Below the pieces are notes generated by a model. The model was given only the letters and a program-made list of their open reading frames with translations. It searched no databases and was not told where the DNA came from. The translations under genes were made by a program, and so were the position numbers. This document shows positions 17,322 to 26,551 of a stretch of DNA of 64,000 nucleotides, in pieces. Position 1 is the stretch's first letter; each line of letters starts with the position of its first letter. The stretch is from positions 1,798,001 to 1,862,000 of the forward strand of contig NZ_LT702999.1 of assembly GCF_900149685.1 (NCBI RefSeq), in the 5' to 3' direction. This DNA is from Erythrobacter sp. Alg231-14 (lineage in GTDB: Bacteria; Pseudomonadota; Alphaproteobacteria; Sphingomonadales; Sphingomonadaceae).

Positions 17322-18923
17322 ATGGGAAATGACTTTATGATCGAAGCCAACTCTTTTTGCGACATCGTACGCGAACACGCGCGACTAACACCTGACAAGG
17401 ACGCGTTCACTTTCGGCGATGAGACGATGTCCTTTGCCGACCTCGATACAGGCAGCAATCGGGTCGCCCACGCTTTGGCCAGCATGGGTGTGACCAAAGG
17501 AGAGCGCGTCTCGTTCCTGGGAAAGAACCACCCGCTTTATTTCGAAGCGTTGTTAGGCGCGGCCAAGATTGGCGCGGTGATGACCCCAGTGAATTGGCGA
17601 TTAGCCCCACCAGAGGTCGCCTATATTTTGGACAACGCGCAAACGCGTATCGTTTTCGTAGGCGAAGGTTTTGCCGATATGGTCGCCCAAGTGCGCGGCG
17701 ACACACCGTTGATCGAACACATTATCGGTATAGAAGCACCCGATCACGATGGACCTGATTATCGCAATTGGCGCGATGGTTTTCCGGCCGATCCTATCCT
17801 GATTGATATCGGCCTGCACGATGATGCGCTGCAATTGTACACGTCGGGTACAACAGGACGCCCCAAAGGCGCCGTGATGACGCATGGGTCAATCTTGTCG
17901 AGCCGCGGATCAACCGAGGACGGCGATGAAAGCGCAGATATGCGGGATTGGCAGGAGCCAGTCGAAGGCGACGTAACATTGCTGGCCATGCCGTGTTTCC
18001 ACATAAGCGGGACCGGCACTGGGTTGGGCACAATGGTCGCTGGATCGAATTCCATCGTCCTGCCCGAATATGATCCGACCAAGGCGCTCGATCTGATTGA
18101 GAATTTCAACATCTCAAAGATCTTCTTAGTGCCGGCGGCGATTCAAATTTTGCTCAACCATCCGCGAGTCAAAGATGTCGATTTCAGTCGCCTGAAATAC
18201 GTGACCTACGGGGCCTCACCGATCCCATTGGAATTGATGCGCGAAGCGATGGAAGTCCTTGGATGCGGCTTTGTCCAAATGTATGGGATGACGGAAACGA
18301 GTGGCACAATCGTCGCGCTTGATCCAGAAGATCACGTCCCCGAAGGATCACCCAGAATGCGAAGCGTGGGGACCCCTCTGGCAGGCGTTGAGGTCAAAAT
18401 CATCGACGAACAGGGCAACGAAGTGGCTGCGAACGCGGTTGGCGAAATTGCCACGCGGTCTTCTAAGAATATGAGCCGGTATTGGAACAACCCGGGCGCG
18501 ACCACCGAAACTATCGACGCCGATGGATGGTTGCGCACGGGCGATGCGGGATATTTGGACGAAGACGGCTATCTCTACATCCATGACCGGGTGAAAGACA
18601 TGATCATATCCGGCGGTGAAAACATCTACCCGGCTGAGGTCGAAAACGCCGTTTATGCGCATCCCAAGGTTGCCGATGTTGCCGTTATCGGGGTGCCCAG
18701 TGAAAAATGGGGCGAAGAGGTCAAAGCCTGCGTCGTTGTGAAGGAAGGCGAGACATTAAGCCAAGCCGATCTCATCGCGCACTCGCGTGAACATATTGCC
18801 GGATACAAGTGCCCCAAATCGATAGATTTTATCGACGAACTACCTCGCAATCCATCTGGGAAAATCCTCCGCCGTGAATTGCGAGCACCCTATTGGGAAG
18901 GGAAAGATCGCGCGGTGAATTGA
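17322..18923 (+). CDS. Acyl-CoA ligase (AMP-binding, class I adenylate-forming)
   Basis: 533 residues. The ATP-binding P-loop is YTSGTTGRPKGAV, the A5 motif is YGMTETSG, the hinge motif is DRVKDMIISGGENIYPAEVE, and the catalytic lysine is in PSGKILRREL near the C-terminus. It activates a carboxylic acid intermediate to its CoA thioester. ATG at 17322 and ATG at 17337 are both possible starts. Its TGA overlaps the next ATG (TGATG), so the VOC protein is translationally coupled. Confidence 0.93.
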   Translation: MGNDFMIEANSFCDIVREHARLTPDKDAFTFGDETMSFADLDTGSNRVAHALASMGVTKGERVSFLGKNHPLYFEALLGAAKIGAVMTPVNWRLAPPEVAYILDNAQTRIVFVGEGFADMVAQVRGDTPLIEHIIGIEAPDHDGPDYRNWRDGFPADPILIDIGLHDDALQLYTSGTTGRPKGAVMTHGSILSSRGSTEDGDESADMRDWQEPVEGDVTLLAMPCFHISGTGTGLGTMVAGSNSIVLPEYDPTKALDLIENFNISKIFLVPAAIQILLNHPRVKDVDFSRLKYVTYGASPIPLELMREAMEVLGCGFVQMYGMTETSGTIVALDPEDHVPEGSPRMRSVGTPLAGVEVKIIDEQGNEVAANAVGEIATRSSKNMSRYWNNPGATTETIDADGWLRTGDAGYLDEDGYLYIHDRVKDMIISGGENIYPAEVENAVYAHPKVADVAVIGVPSEKWGEEVKACVVVKEGETLSQADLIAHSREHIAGYKCPKSIDFIDELPRNPSGKILRRELRAPYWEGKDRAVN

Positions 18924-19462
18924 TGCGTATGTTGGGCGATCTTGCGATAAGACAGGTCGCCTATTTCGTGCCTGACATTGAACGGGCGGCGCGCGCCCAT
19001 AGCGAACAATTTGGTTCTGGCCCGTTCTTCACATTGCGTCATATCGCTTTAACGCACAGCATGCATCGCGGCATCGAACGCCGGTTCGACCATTCGTCTG
19101 CTTACGGTCAATGGGGCGATGTGATGATCGAATTCGTAATGCAACACGGCAACGAACCCAGTGCGATGCGCGATCTCTACCCATTGCAATCAGGCCGCTA
19201 TGGGCTGCATCATATGGCCGTATTCGTCGACAGGCTCGACACGGCGATCGCCGATTTCGAAGCACGTGGCTTCCCTCTCGCACAATTATCCGAAACACTG
19301 GATGGGACGCGATTTGCATTTGTTGATGCAACCGCGAGCCTTGGCCATATGATCGAAATGTACGAACCCAACGAAACCCTGTTGGGATTTTACAATTTCG
19401 TGCAGAACGCGGCCGACGGTTGGGACGGTTCCGATCCTGTCCGCGCATTGGGCGGATCATGA
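18923..19462 (+). CDS. VOC-family (glyoxalase-like) protein
   Basis: 179 residues from ATG at 18923, coupled to the ligase. There are two beta-alpha-beta-beta-beta modules. Candidate metal ligands are H in YGLHHMAVFVD and E in HMIEMYEP, with Gln in RQVAYFV at the first position. It is too short for an extradiol dioxygenase, and epimerase, lyase or isomerase activity is more likely. Its tail WDGSDPVRALG is nearly the same as WDGSDPLRSLG in the paralogue at 43433. Confidence 0.78.
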   Translation: MRMLGDLAIRQVAYFVPDIERAARAHSEQFGSGPFFTLRHIALTHSMHRGIERRFDHSSAYGQWGDVMIEFVMQHGNEPSAMRDLYPLQSGRYGLHHMAVFVDRLDTAIADFEARGFPLAQLSETLDGTRFAFVDATASLGHMIEMYEPNETLLGFYNFVQNAADGWDGSDPVRALGGS

Positions 19463-19530
19463 TCAAGCCATTCAACATTATAAGTACAAAGGCGCGGCCG
19501 TTGCAGCCGCGCCAATTTCGGGAGGAATAG

Positions 19531-20268
19531 ATGACTCAGCTGGTCTTGCGTGAGGATTTCGGAGGTTGGGTGCAGCTAACCTTGAACCGTCCCGAAAAAC
19601 TCAATTCCTTGAACGTAGAAATGTTTGCCGAATTGCGCGCGCATGTCGCGGATCTCGCCGATAGCACCGGAATTGGCTGTGTTGTCTTGCGCGGCGCGGG
19701 AAAGTGTTTCTCTGCCGGTCATGACCTGGGTGGCATTGCGGAGGGCGAAACACCGCCGAGCAAAGGGTGGCATTCAGAAACGCTGCGCTTGCTCGGAAAG
19801 CTCCCGATCCCGGTCGTCGCCGCGGTCCATGGTCATTGCTACACCGGCGCACTCGAAGTGGCATTGGCCGCGGATTTCATCATGGCAAGCGACACCGCCC
19901 GATTTGGCGACACCCACGCCAAATTTGCACTGACCCCGGTATGGGGGATGAGTGTTCGATTGCCGCGGCGTGTGGGATTGGCCACGGCAAAACGATTAAT
20001 GTTCACCGCCGAAATGTTCGGCGCACAAGAAGCGGTCCGTATCGGACTTGCGGAGTTTACCGTCCCGGATGAGGCGTTCGATGCAGAAATCACCCGGCTC
20101 GCAGAACAGATCGCTGCGCAAAGCCACTTTAGCCACGCCGCCATAAAGCGATTGTTGGATCAAGCCGACGGCAGGCCCACCGATGACGGTTTGATCCGCG
20201 AATGGATGGACGGCGAAGGGCGCGGCCCCGACATGCATGAACGGATCGGGGCATTTCAGAAAAAATAG
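19531..20268 (+). CDS. Enoyl-CoA hydratase/isomerase (crotonase) family protein
   Basis: 245 residues with crotonase motifs: an oxyanion-hole segment CFSAGHDLGG and GHCYTGALEVALAADFIMAS, which keeps the first catalytic Glu (E144 of rat hydratase). The second, E164, appears as His in FGDTHAKFALTP, so simple hydratase activity is uncertain and an isomerase, hydrolase or retro-Claisen role is possible. GGGAGGAATAG precedes the ATG. It follows the VOC gene in the same direction and is convergent with a SnoaL gene. Confidence 0.87.
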   Translation: MTQLVLREDFGGWVQLTLNRPEKLNSLNVEMFAELRAHVADLADSTGIGCVVLRGAGKCFSAGHDLGGIAEGETPPSKGWHSETLRLLGKLPIPVVAAVHGHCYTGALEVALAADFIMASDTARFGDTHAKFALTPVWGMSVRLPRRVGLATAKRLMFTAEMFGAQEAVRIGLAEFTVPDEAFDAEITRLAEQIAAQSHFSHAAIKRLLDQADGRPTDDGLIREWMDGEGRGPDMHERIGAFQKK

Positions 20269-20273
20269 CCGCG

Positions 20274-20810
20274 TTACAATTTGCGGTATTTCGGATGATC
20301 CGGCCCATCGATCTTGAACGTGGGCAGCGGAAAATCGGGGTCCGGCTCAAATCCCGGCTGGTCGCGCAATGGGCTTTTCCAATCGACAATATATGTCCGC
20401 GCCGAAATGCGCCATTCGGGGCCTTTGTCATGGTCGCGTTTCTCCCACTCATCGAGATAACGCCCGCCGATCAAATCGCCGCCAATTGTGCCATCTTCTT
20501 GCAATCGGCCACCGCCAAAAATGCCGTAACATTCGCTGCTGGCGGCTGTGTTGGAATGAAACCGAATGAGAGGCGATGACAGCATATGCCATCGCCGCGC
20601 AAGCGATCGTTCGGTTTCCATGACCACCGACAAAAAGTCCTTCGCCGCACCGGTGAAAAAGCCGTACTCAATTTCTGCATCGGGCCAATAACAACTCGCC
20701 TGCCCTTCGGCGTCTAGCCAATCGAGCGTGCGGCAATATCGTTGAATCACATCGCCAATCGCCTGTTTGTCGATCAATTCCTGTATGACTTGATCCTTGG
20801 TGTCTGACAC
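20274..20810 (-). CDS. SnoaL_4-type NTF2-fold protein
   Basis: 178 residues from GTG at 20810, which has GGAGGGGCG just upstream; the ORF's further TTG start lacks this. The opening DKQAIGDVIQRYCRTLDWLD and closing PEWRISARTYIVDW match the SnoaL_4 pattern seen at 16252. Activity is unknown, possibly isomerase or dehydratase. It is divergent from the P450 at 20898. Confidence 0.75.
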   Translation of the reverse strand: MSDTKDQVIQELIDKQAIGDVIQRYCRTLDWLDAEGQASCYWPDAEIEYGFFTGAAKDFLSVVMETERSLARRWHMLSSPLIRFHSNTAASSECYGIFGGGRLQEDGTIGGDLIGGRYLDEWEKRDHDKGPEWRISARTYIVDWKSPLRDQPGFEPDPDFPLPTFKIDGPDHPKYRKL

Positions 20811-20897
20811 GCCGCCCCTCCTCAATCCGCCAGTTGATGATCCCGACTATCGGCCCGATCACGGCATGAAAGCCACAAGCAATTTCGGGAGGGAACC

Positions 20898-22190
20898 ATG
20901 ACCACCAAGGCAGGAACAGCGCAGCCAGCGGACAGCCCCAACATCAACTTGTTCGATCCTGGGCTGCAACAATGCCCGTATGACGCGTACAAACAATTGC
21001 GCGACGATGCGCCTGTCTACGCGATACCGGGCACCGATATGTTCGTCGTTTCTCGCTATGATGATGTGCGCGAAGTCTTGATGGATCCCACCCGCTTTCC
21101 CAGCTCCGCCGCCGATACGCCATTCCGCGCCAGCGCGGGCAATGTTCAACGCGGCGAGATGGTCGCCGCGCGTTTCGCGGAGAAAGGATGGGTCCCAGCC
21201 CCAACGCTAAACGGTCGAGATGATCCCAATCACAAACAAATGCGCGCCATGTTCAATCAAGCGTTCAAACCATCGCGCATCAAAGAAATCGACCATCACG
21301 TCGAAACGTTGGCTTACCAATTGATCGATGGCTTTATCGATGATGGTCACTGCGAATGGGTAAAGCAGTTTTGCGTGCCGCTGCCGTTGTTCATTATCGG
21401 CGAACAAATGGGCGCAAAGCGAGAGGATATGTGGCGGATCAAACGCTGGACCGACGCGTTCTTTCAACGCATTTCGCTCATGCTACCCGAAGACCGCCAC
21501 ATGGAGATGGTCGACCGAGAGATAGAGGCTCAGCACTATTTTCAACCCATCTTTGAGCGGCTCCGCGAGAACCCCGATGACAGTTTGATTAGCGTGTTGG
21601 TCAACACCGTGATCGAAGAATGGGGCCGCACTCTCACGGACAATGAACTGCACGGCGAAATGATGGCCGATACCTTTGTCGGCGGCAGCGAAACGACCAC
21701 CAATGCTTTGGCGGCTGGGATGAAATTGTTGATCGAAAACAAAGATGTTTGGCATCAATTGAAATCCGATCCTGACCGCTACATGAAAACATTTGTCGAA
21801 GAGGTCGTGCGCCTAGAAAGCCCGGTCCAATCGTTGATGAGATTTGTACGCGAAGACACCGAATTATCCGGCGTGACAATACCCGCTGGCTCTATGATCA
21901 ACGTCCGCTTTGCCGCGGCCAACCGCGATGAACGCACTTTTGACGCGCCGCAGAAACTGGACCTCAACCGCCCTAAAGCGGGTGCTCATATGGGGTTTGG
22001 GTCAGGCACCCACCATTGTTTGGGCGCCCCATTGGCGCGGCGGGAATTGATCTGGGGTTTCACCGCCGTTGTTGATCGGTTTGACGACATGCATTTTGCT
22101 GCAGGCAAGAACACATTTGAGTATCATCCGCACTTCTTGCTGAGATCGTTAAAAGAGCTGCATATCGAGTTTGAGCCCAAGCAGAAGTAG
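20898..22190 (+). CDS. Cytochrome P450 (soluble bacterial class)
   Basis: 430 residues. The I-helix oxygen motif is GGSETTT (262-268), the K-helix pair is E302-x-x-R305, and the heme loop FGSGTHHCLG has its thiolate ligand at C374. There is no membrane anchor, so it is a class I enzyme needing ferredoxin and ferredoxin reductase, which are not in this window. It probably hydroxylates the hydrophobic substrate. GGGAGGGAACC precedes the ATG. It is convergent with the flavoprotein gene. Confidence 0.95.
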   Translation: MTTKAGTAQPADSPNINLFDPGLQQCPYDAYKQLRDDAPVYAIPGTDMFVVSRYDDVREVLMDPTRFPSSAADTPFRASAGNVQRGEMVAARFAEKGWVPAPTLNGRDDPNHKQMRAMFNQAFKPSRIKEIDHHVETLAYQLIDGFIDDGHCEWVKQFCVPLPLFIIGEQMGAKREDMWRIKRWTDAFFQRISLMLPEDRHMEMVDREIEAQHYFQPIFERLRENPDDSLISVLVNTVIEEWGRTLTDNELHGEMMADTFVGGSETTTNALAAGMKLLIENKDVWHQLKSDPDRYMKTFVEEVVRLESPVQSLMRFVREDTELSGVTIPAGSMINVRFAAANRDERTFDAPQKLDLNRPKAGAHMGFGSGTHHCLGAPLARRELIWGFTAVVDRFDDMHFAAGKNTFEYHPHFLLRSLKELHIEFEPKQK

Positions 22191-22198
22191 TCAGCGGG

Positions 22199-23845
22199 TC
22201 AACCGTTCGCGCGCGCTGCGCTGCGCCCGGCAAGATAGCCAAACGTTAAGGCCGGGCCCAATGTTCCGCCCGCCCCGGCATAGATCCCACCTGTCGGGCA
22301 GGCGATCGCGTTACCAGCGCCAAACAGGCCTGTGATCGGTTCACCATCATGGCCCAAAATCCGCGCATTACCATCGGTGCGCGCGCCTCCATTCGTGCCC
22401 AGCAATCCCATGCGAATTTCAACAGCGTAATAGGGCGCCCGTTCGATCGCCCCCAATGTGACCGCTGTCCCTTCGCGGGTGCGATCGCCGTAGAAGTGAT
22501 CATATGCGCTCGTCCCGCGTTCAAAATCGCGATCTTCACCGTCTTTTGCAAAGCCATTGAATCGGGAAACCGTGGCGTTCAAACCGGATGCAGGAACGCC
22601 GATTGCACTGGCCAATTGATCCAAGGTTTCGGCACGGATGACCCAGTCGGGCACCGGTTGGCCCGGTAGACGCGGCCCAATCGGATAGCGATCGACGTAA
22701 TCTTCATCAAAGATCAGCCATGCCGGAAGGTTTGGGTAATCATAGGTTTGCGGGTCGAACTGGTGAAACGCCCCGGCCAAGGCGGAGTAATTGGCCGCTT
22801 CGTTGCAAAACCTCTCGCCCTTGGCGTTGACCATGATCGAATGCGGAACGGTCCGTTCAATCAGGACGGGCATCGCCCTTTCTTCGCCGTTGAATTGATC
22901 GTTTGACCACGGCGCATCGGGAACCGCCAGTGTTGGCGCCCACCATGCTTGAGTCATGTTGCCCAATTTTGCGCCGCTTTCCATCGCCAATGTATGACCT
23001 TCGCCGCGTGCCGTCGGCGGACTGGCCGGGGCATCAATTGGCCCTCGCAGGAACGTTTGTCGCTTGTCCTCATCCCATTCAAAACCGCCGGTCGTGATGA
23101 TCACTCCGTTGCGCGCAGCAAGAGAAAATGGCTCCCCCTTGCGCGTTCCTTCGATGCCGGTGATGCGCCCATCGGTTTTAGCCAACCGCTTGGTCTCCAC
23201 CTCCAAAATCGGTTCAATGCCGCGATCCAGACACGCCTTTAGCAATCGCGCGACCATCGCCTGGCCAAAACCGCGTTCATTGTTGGCTATCCGCCGGCCC
23301 AATTCTTCGGGCGGCACCACCCCACTGCCGCCGCCCAATGGCGTTTCGCGCAGCATCATCGGCTTTGGCTCTTCGATGGCGGTGATCCGGTCCGCCCATT
23401 CGCCCAACGCGCCTAGGGCAAAGAGATCATGGTCCAGCGCGCGCCCGCCTTCAGGCTTGGCCCCGGGGCGATCCAAATAATAGTCGGGATACCGATCAAG
23501 CAGCGCCACTTTAAGCGCACCCGCATCTTCCAAAAACTCCAGCGCATCTGGGCCCGATTCCACAAAAGCCTCAAGCGTTTCATCCACCAAATCGCCATGG
23601 TCGAGACTTCGGAAATAGGCGAGCGCCTCTTCTTTGCTATCGGCCATACCTGCCGCGCGTTGGCGCGGATTGTCCGCGACCCAAATGACGCCACCAGAGA
23701 TCGCACCGGTCCCCCCGATACGGTCAAACCGTTCGATCAACGCCACGCTTGCACCCGCTTCGTGGGCGGCCAACGCCGCCGTCATGCCAGCAGGGCCACA
23801 GCCCAGAATGATAATGTCCACTGTTTCCATTCCGCGTTTAATCAT
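22199..23845 (-). CDS. FAD-dependent dehydrogenase, 3-ketosteroid-delta1-dehydrogenase/fumarate-reductase family
   Basis: 548 residues. The FAD motif is GCGPAG (15-20) with E38 at the end of strand 2. A substrate-cap domain lies in the middle, and the C-terminal IYAGAGGTLGPALTFGYLAG keeps the Tyr-x-Gly-x-Gly-x-x-x-Gly-Pro pattern of KstD (Tyr522 here). KstD-type enzymes dehydrogenate ring A of 3-keto steroids, and relatives act on other cyclic ketones. ATG at 23845 or 23830 may be the start. It is divergent from the SDR at 23933. Assignment to steroids is inference. Confidence 0.82.
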   Translation of the reverse strand: MIKRGMETVDIIILGCGPAGMTAALAAHEAGASVALIERFDRIGGTGAISGGVIWVADNPRQRAAGMADSKEEALAYFRSLDHGDLVDETLEAFVESGPDALEFLEDAGALKVALLDRYPDYYLDRPGAKPEGGRALDHDLFALGALGEWADRITAIEEPKPMMLRETPLGGGSGVVPPEELGRRIANNERGFGQAMVARLLKACLDRGIEPILEVETKRLAKTDGRITGIEGTRKGEPFSLAARNGVIITTGGFEWDEDKRQTFLRGPIDAPASPPTARGEGHTLAMESGAKLGNMTQAWWAPTLAVPDAPWSNDQFNGEERAMPVLIERTVPHSIMVNAKGERFCNEAANYSALAGAFHQFDPQTYDYPNLPAWLIFDEDYVDRYPIGPRLPGQPVPDWVIRAETLDQLASAIGVPASGLNATVSRFNGFAKDGEDRDFERGTSAYDHFYGDRTREGTAVTLGAIERAPYYAVEIRMGLLGTNGGARTDGNARILGHDGEPITGLFGAGNAIACPTGGIYAGAGGTLGPALTFGYLAGRSAARANG

Positions 23846-23932
23846 GCCGCAAACGCCCCCCGCAATTGCTCATTTTGGCAATGTGCACCCGGTATGACTC
23901 TTCGCTAGGCATAGAGGTAAAGGAGAATTGGC

Positions 23933-24733
23933 ATGAATCGGGACTTGAAACTCGAAGGCAAAGTCGCAGCGATCACTGGTGGCACGGCAGGTTTAGGCCG
24001 CGGCATCGCAGAAGCGTTCTTGGCTGAAGGGGCAAAAGTCGCCCTATTCGCGCGCAATCCGGAAAAAGGCGCCCGCGTGGTTGAAGAATTGCGGGTGGAC
24101 CGCCCGGGGAAAGACCGCGTCGTCTTTGTCGCAGGGGATGTGATGGACCAAGGCGACGTGGAAGGGTTTATCGACACCGTCGTGGATACGTTTGGTACGA
24201 TCGATATTCTCGTCAACAATGCCGGCGGCGCAGGTGACCTTCAACCGTTGGTCAACCTTTCGGACGAAGCCTTTGATGAAGCGATGAAGTGGAACGTCTA
24301 TTCGACATTCTGGGCCTGTCGCCGCGCCTTGCCCCCGATGATCGACAAAGGCGATGGCCGGATTATCAACATGTCTTCCATGGAAGGAAAGCACGGCAAG
24401 CCCGTCTTTACCGCGTACACTGCGGCCAAACACGCGGTAAACGGATTGACCAAATCGTTGGCGCGTGAAGTGGGCGAAGCAGGCGTCACTGTAAACACGA
24501 TTTGCCCGGGACTTGTGGTGACCGACATCATCAAAAACAACGGACCTGAAACCGCAAAAGCGATGGGGATGGAGTTTGACGACATGATCACGATGTTCGC
24601 ATCCGAAGCAGCGATCAAACGGCCTAACACCGTCGAAGAGATCGCGGCCATGGCGTTGTTGTTGGCTTCGAAAGAAGGGGCCGGCATCACAGGAGCCAAT
24701 TTAAGCGTCGATGGGGGAACCGCCCAGTTTTAG
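23933..24733 (+). CDS. SDR-family oxidoreductase
   Basis: 266 residues. The cofactor motif is TGGTAGLG, followed by NNAGG, a serine in NMSSMEG and YTAAK. Arg in FARNPEK after strand 2 suggests NADP. A strong ribosome site, AAAGGAG, lies nine bases before the ATG. It is followed at 52 bases by a small unknown gene, likely in the same operon. Confidence 0.9.
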   Translation: MNRDLKLEGKVAAITGGTAGLGRGIAEAFLAEGAKVALFARNPEKGARVVEELRVDRPGKDRVVFVAGDVMDQGDVEGFIDTVVDTFGTIDILVNNAGGAGDLQPLVNLSDEAFDEAMKWNVYSTFWACRRALPPMIDKGDGRIINMSSMEGKHGKPVFTAYTAAKHAVNGLTKSLAREVGEAGVTVNTICPGLVVTDIIKNNGPETAKAMGMEFDDMITMFASEAAIKRPNTVEEIAAMALLLASKEGAGITGANLSVDGGTAQF

Positions 24734-24784
24734 GCAAGCCTTAACCAATATTGGATATGGAATGGGCTTCGCACAGGAGGTCGC

Positions 24785-25171
24785 ATGTATTCCATTATCG
24801 CCGATAGTCGCCAACGTCGTTTGACGCTGACGTTCAGCGGAGAAATGGACCAAGACCCTGCGGCATTTTTCGAAGAATTGACGTCAAAAGTTCAACGCTT
24901 GCGGGCGGCTGGCGATGATTGGGATTTGCTAACGGATTTTTCCGACACCCCGGTCATGCCTCAAGATCGCGCGCAAAACACGGTACGGATTTTCGCGTGG
25001 TTCATGGACAACGGCATGCGACGCGGCGCGTGCGTTTTGCAAAGCGTTACGCAGCGCATGCAAATTGCACGCGTGACCGGGCGCAACGACGCCGTGGTGT
25101 TCTTCGACACGCTGAGCAAAGCGGAAAGCTGGCTCAACAACCCCGCAAAAACCGAACCCGCTCTAGGTTGA
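24785..25171 (+). CDS. Small protein of unknown function (possible STAS/SpoIIAA-like fold)
   Basis: 128 residues preceded by a strong AGGAGG. I do not recognise a family with certainty. Alternating strands and helices (YSIIADSRQRRLTLTFSGEM, then WDLLTDFSDTPVMPQD) recall SpoIIAA/STAS-like proteins. There are no cofactor motifs, membrane segments or signal peptide. Its codon use and position after the SDR support a real gene of the cluster. Its stop is directly adjacent to the stop of the convergent SDR. Confidence 0.6.
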   Translation: MYSIIADSRQRRLTLTFSGEMDQDPAAFFEELTSKVQRLRAAGDDWDLLTDFSDTPVMPQDRAQNTVRIFAWFMDNGMRRGACVLQSVTQRMQIARVTGRNDAVVFFDTLSKAESWLNNPAKTEPALG

Positions 25172-25984
25172 TTATTCGGCCGCTTTGGCCATCGCAGCGC
25201 CCACGGCGGCTTCGATGTCTTTTGCCTGCGGATTGCCGCGGATAGTCACGCCGCCGTTTGGTTGGATGTTTTGGCCCGTCACAAACGCGTGATCGCTGCA
25301 CAACCACAAACAAGCATGCGCAACGTCTTCCGATGTGTTGAGCCGTCCCAATGGGTATTTCGGCAAAAACGCATCCACCAGACCCGGTGTAGCAAATGCG
25401 CCTTCTGTCATCGGGCTTTGCGTGAAGGCAGGCGACACACTGTTCGCTTTGATGCCTAAGTGACCAAAATCATTGGCAACGCATTCGATCATCCCCTCGC
25501 CCGCGCGCTTTGTGCCGATATAGGCGGCGTGGTTGTTGATCAGGCATTTGGTCGTCGCCGATGAAAGAGAGATGATCGATCCCCCCGTGGGCGCTTGATC
25601 GCTCATCGCTTGAACGAATGCTTGAAGGAAGTGGTGCACGCCTTTGAACTGAAGGTCCGCGATCGTGTCCAATTCTTCTTCGGTTGTTTCCAGCAAGTTG
25701 GAAAGAAGCGCCCAACCAGTGCAATTGATCGCGGCATCGACGCGGCCAAACTCCGATGTGGCTTTGGCCGCCAGCGCGTGCACATCATCGCGTTGGGTAA
25801 TGTCGCACAGCCCATAAGATCCGCCAATCTCTTCAGCCAAAGCCGCAAGCGGCTCCTCTTTGCGTCCCGCGACCATCACTTTGGCGCCTTCGCTGGCGAA
25901 AAGGCGCGCGATCACCTGACCCATATTTCCAGGGTTTGCTGCGCCAATAATGACTGCGGTTTTACCTTCGAGTTGGCCCATCAT
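25172..25984 (-). CDS. SDR-family oxidoreductase with variant motifs
   Basis: 270 residues. The cofactor loop is GAANPGNMG, resembling the divergent SDR loop more than TGxxxGxG. NNAG is replaced by NCTG, and the active site is YIGTK with serines in SLSSATT. The Rossmann second strand ends AGRKEE, favouring NADP. AGGAGAT precedes two adjacent ATGs. It is divergent from the SnoaL gene at 26134. The active-site Tyr and Lys remain, so it should be a functional reductase or dehydrogenase. Confidence 0.85.
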   Translation of the reverse strand: MMGQLEGKTAVIIGAANPGNMGQVIARLFASEGAKVMVAGRKEEPLAALAEEIGGSYGLCDITQRDDVHALAAKATSEFGRVDAAINCTGWALLSNLLETTEEELDTIADLQFKGVHHFLQAFVQAMSDQAPTGGSIISLSSATTKCLINNHAAYIGTKRAGEGMIECVANDFGHLGIKANSVSPAFTQSPMTEGAFATPGLVDAFLPKYPLGRLNTSEDVAHACLWLCSDHAFVTGQNIQPNGGVTIRGNPQAKDIEAAVGAAMAKAAE

Positions 25985-26064
25985 GATCTCCTATGTGTTG
26001 CGCATATTCGTTGCACTTATGTCTTCAACAAAGGTCTACCATGCGGGGCTCTTCCCCACCCTTC

Positions 26065-26077
26065 CCAAAAGTGTTCA
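26065..26077 (+). promoter_or_regulatory. Weak candidate operator CCAAAAGTGTTCA
   Basis: A partial match (AAAGTG core) to the recurring cluster element, 57 bases before the SnoaL ATG in a divergent intergenic region. Confidence 0.2.
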
Positions 26078-26133
26078 TTGTCCAACCCGCCCGACCGCCC
26101 GATAGCCAGATGCAATCAAAACGGAGAGACACG

Positions 26134-26547
26134 ATGTTCAAAGGACCGATTGAAGACCGGCTGGCGATTCGCGAACTGCACGAAGTTTATGGCGACGGGG
26201 TCGTCCGCTTTGACGCGGAAACATGGGGATCGGTCTGGGCAGACGATGCCGATTGGGATTTCTTGGGCATGCAATTGAAGGGACGCGAAGCCATCGTAGA
26301 AGTGTGGCTGGGCGCAATGTCCAATTTTGAAGCGGTCAGCTTTCAATGCGTGCCCGCCTCTATCGAGGTCGACGGCAACACGGCGACATCGCGGTGCCAA
26401 ACGCAAGAGGTGTTGAAAGGCAAAGACGGCACAACACGGATGTTGGGCGGACTTTACACCGATGAATTGGAAAAGCGCGACGGCCAATGGGTCTACACCA
26501 AACGCGCGTTTCAAGTCATCGCCGAATACAACCCACAGGAAGGATAA
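26134..26547 (+). CDS. SnoaL-like NTF2-fold protein
   Basis: 137 residues from ATG at 26134 behind CGGAGAG. The frame continues back to 25993 but shows no ribosome site and unlikely composition. It opens IEDRLAIRELHEVYGDGVVR and later has GGLYTDELEKRDGQWVYTKR, as in SnoaL_4 proteins. The function is probably isomerase or dehydratase. An ABM gene starts 4 bases after its stop. Confidence 0.75.
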   Translation: MFKGPIEDRLAIRELHEVYGDGVVRFDAETWGSVWADDADWDFLGMQLKGREAIVEVWLGAMSNFEAVSFQCVPASIEVDGNTATSRCQTQEVLKGKDGTTRMLGGLYTDELEKRDGQWVYTKRAFQVIAEYNPQEG

Positions 26548-26551
26548 GCCC

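Noticed and set aside
18923-19462. VOC proteins as extradiol ring-cleavage dioxygenases
   Set aside because: At 177-179 residues they are much shorter than extradiol enzymes of about 290 residues, and the first ligand is Gln.
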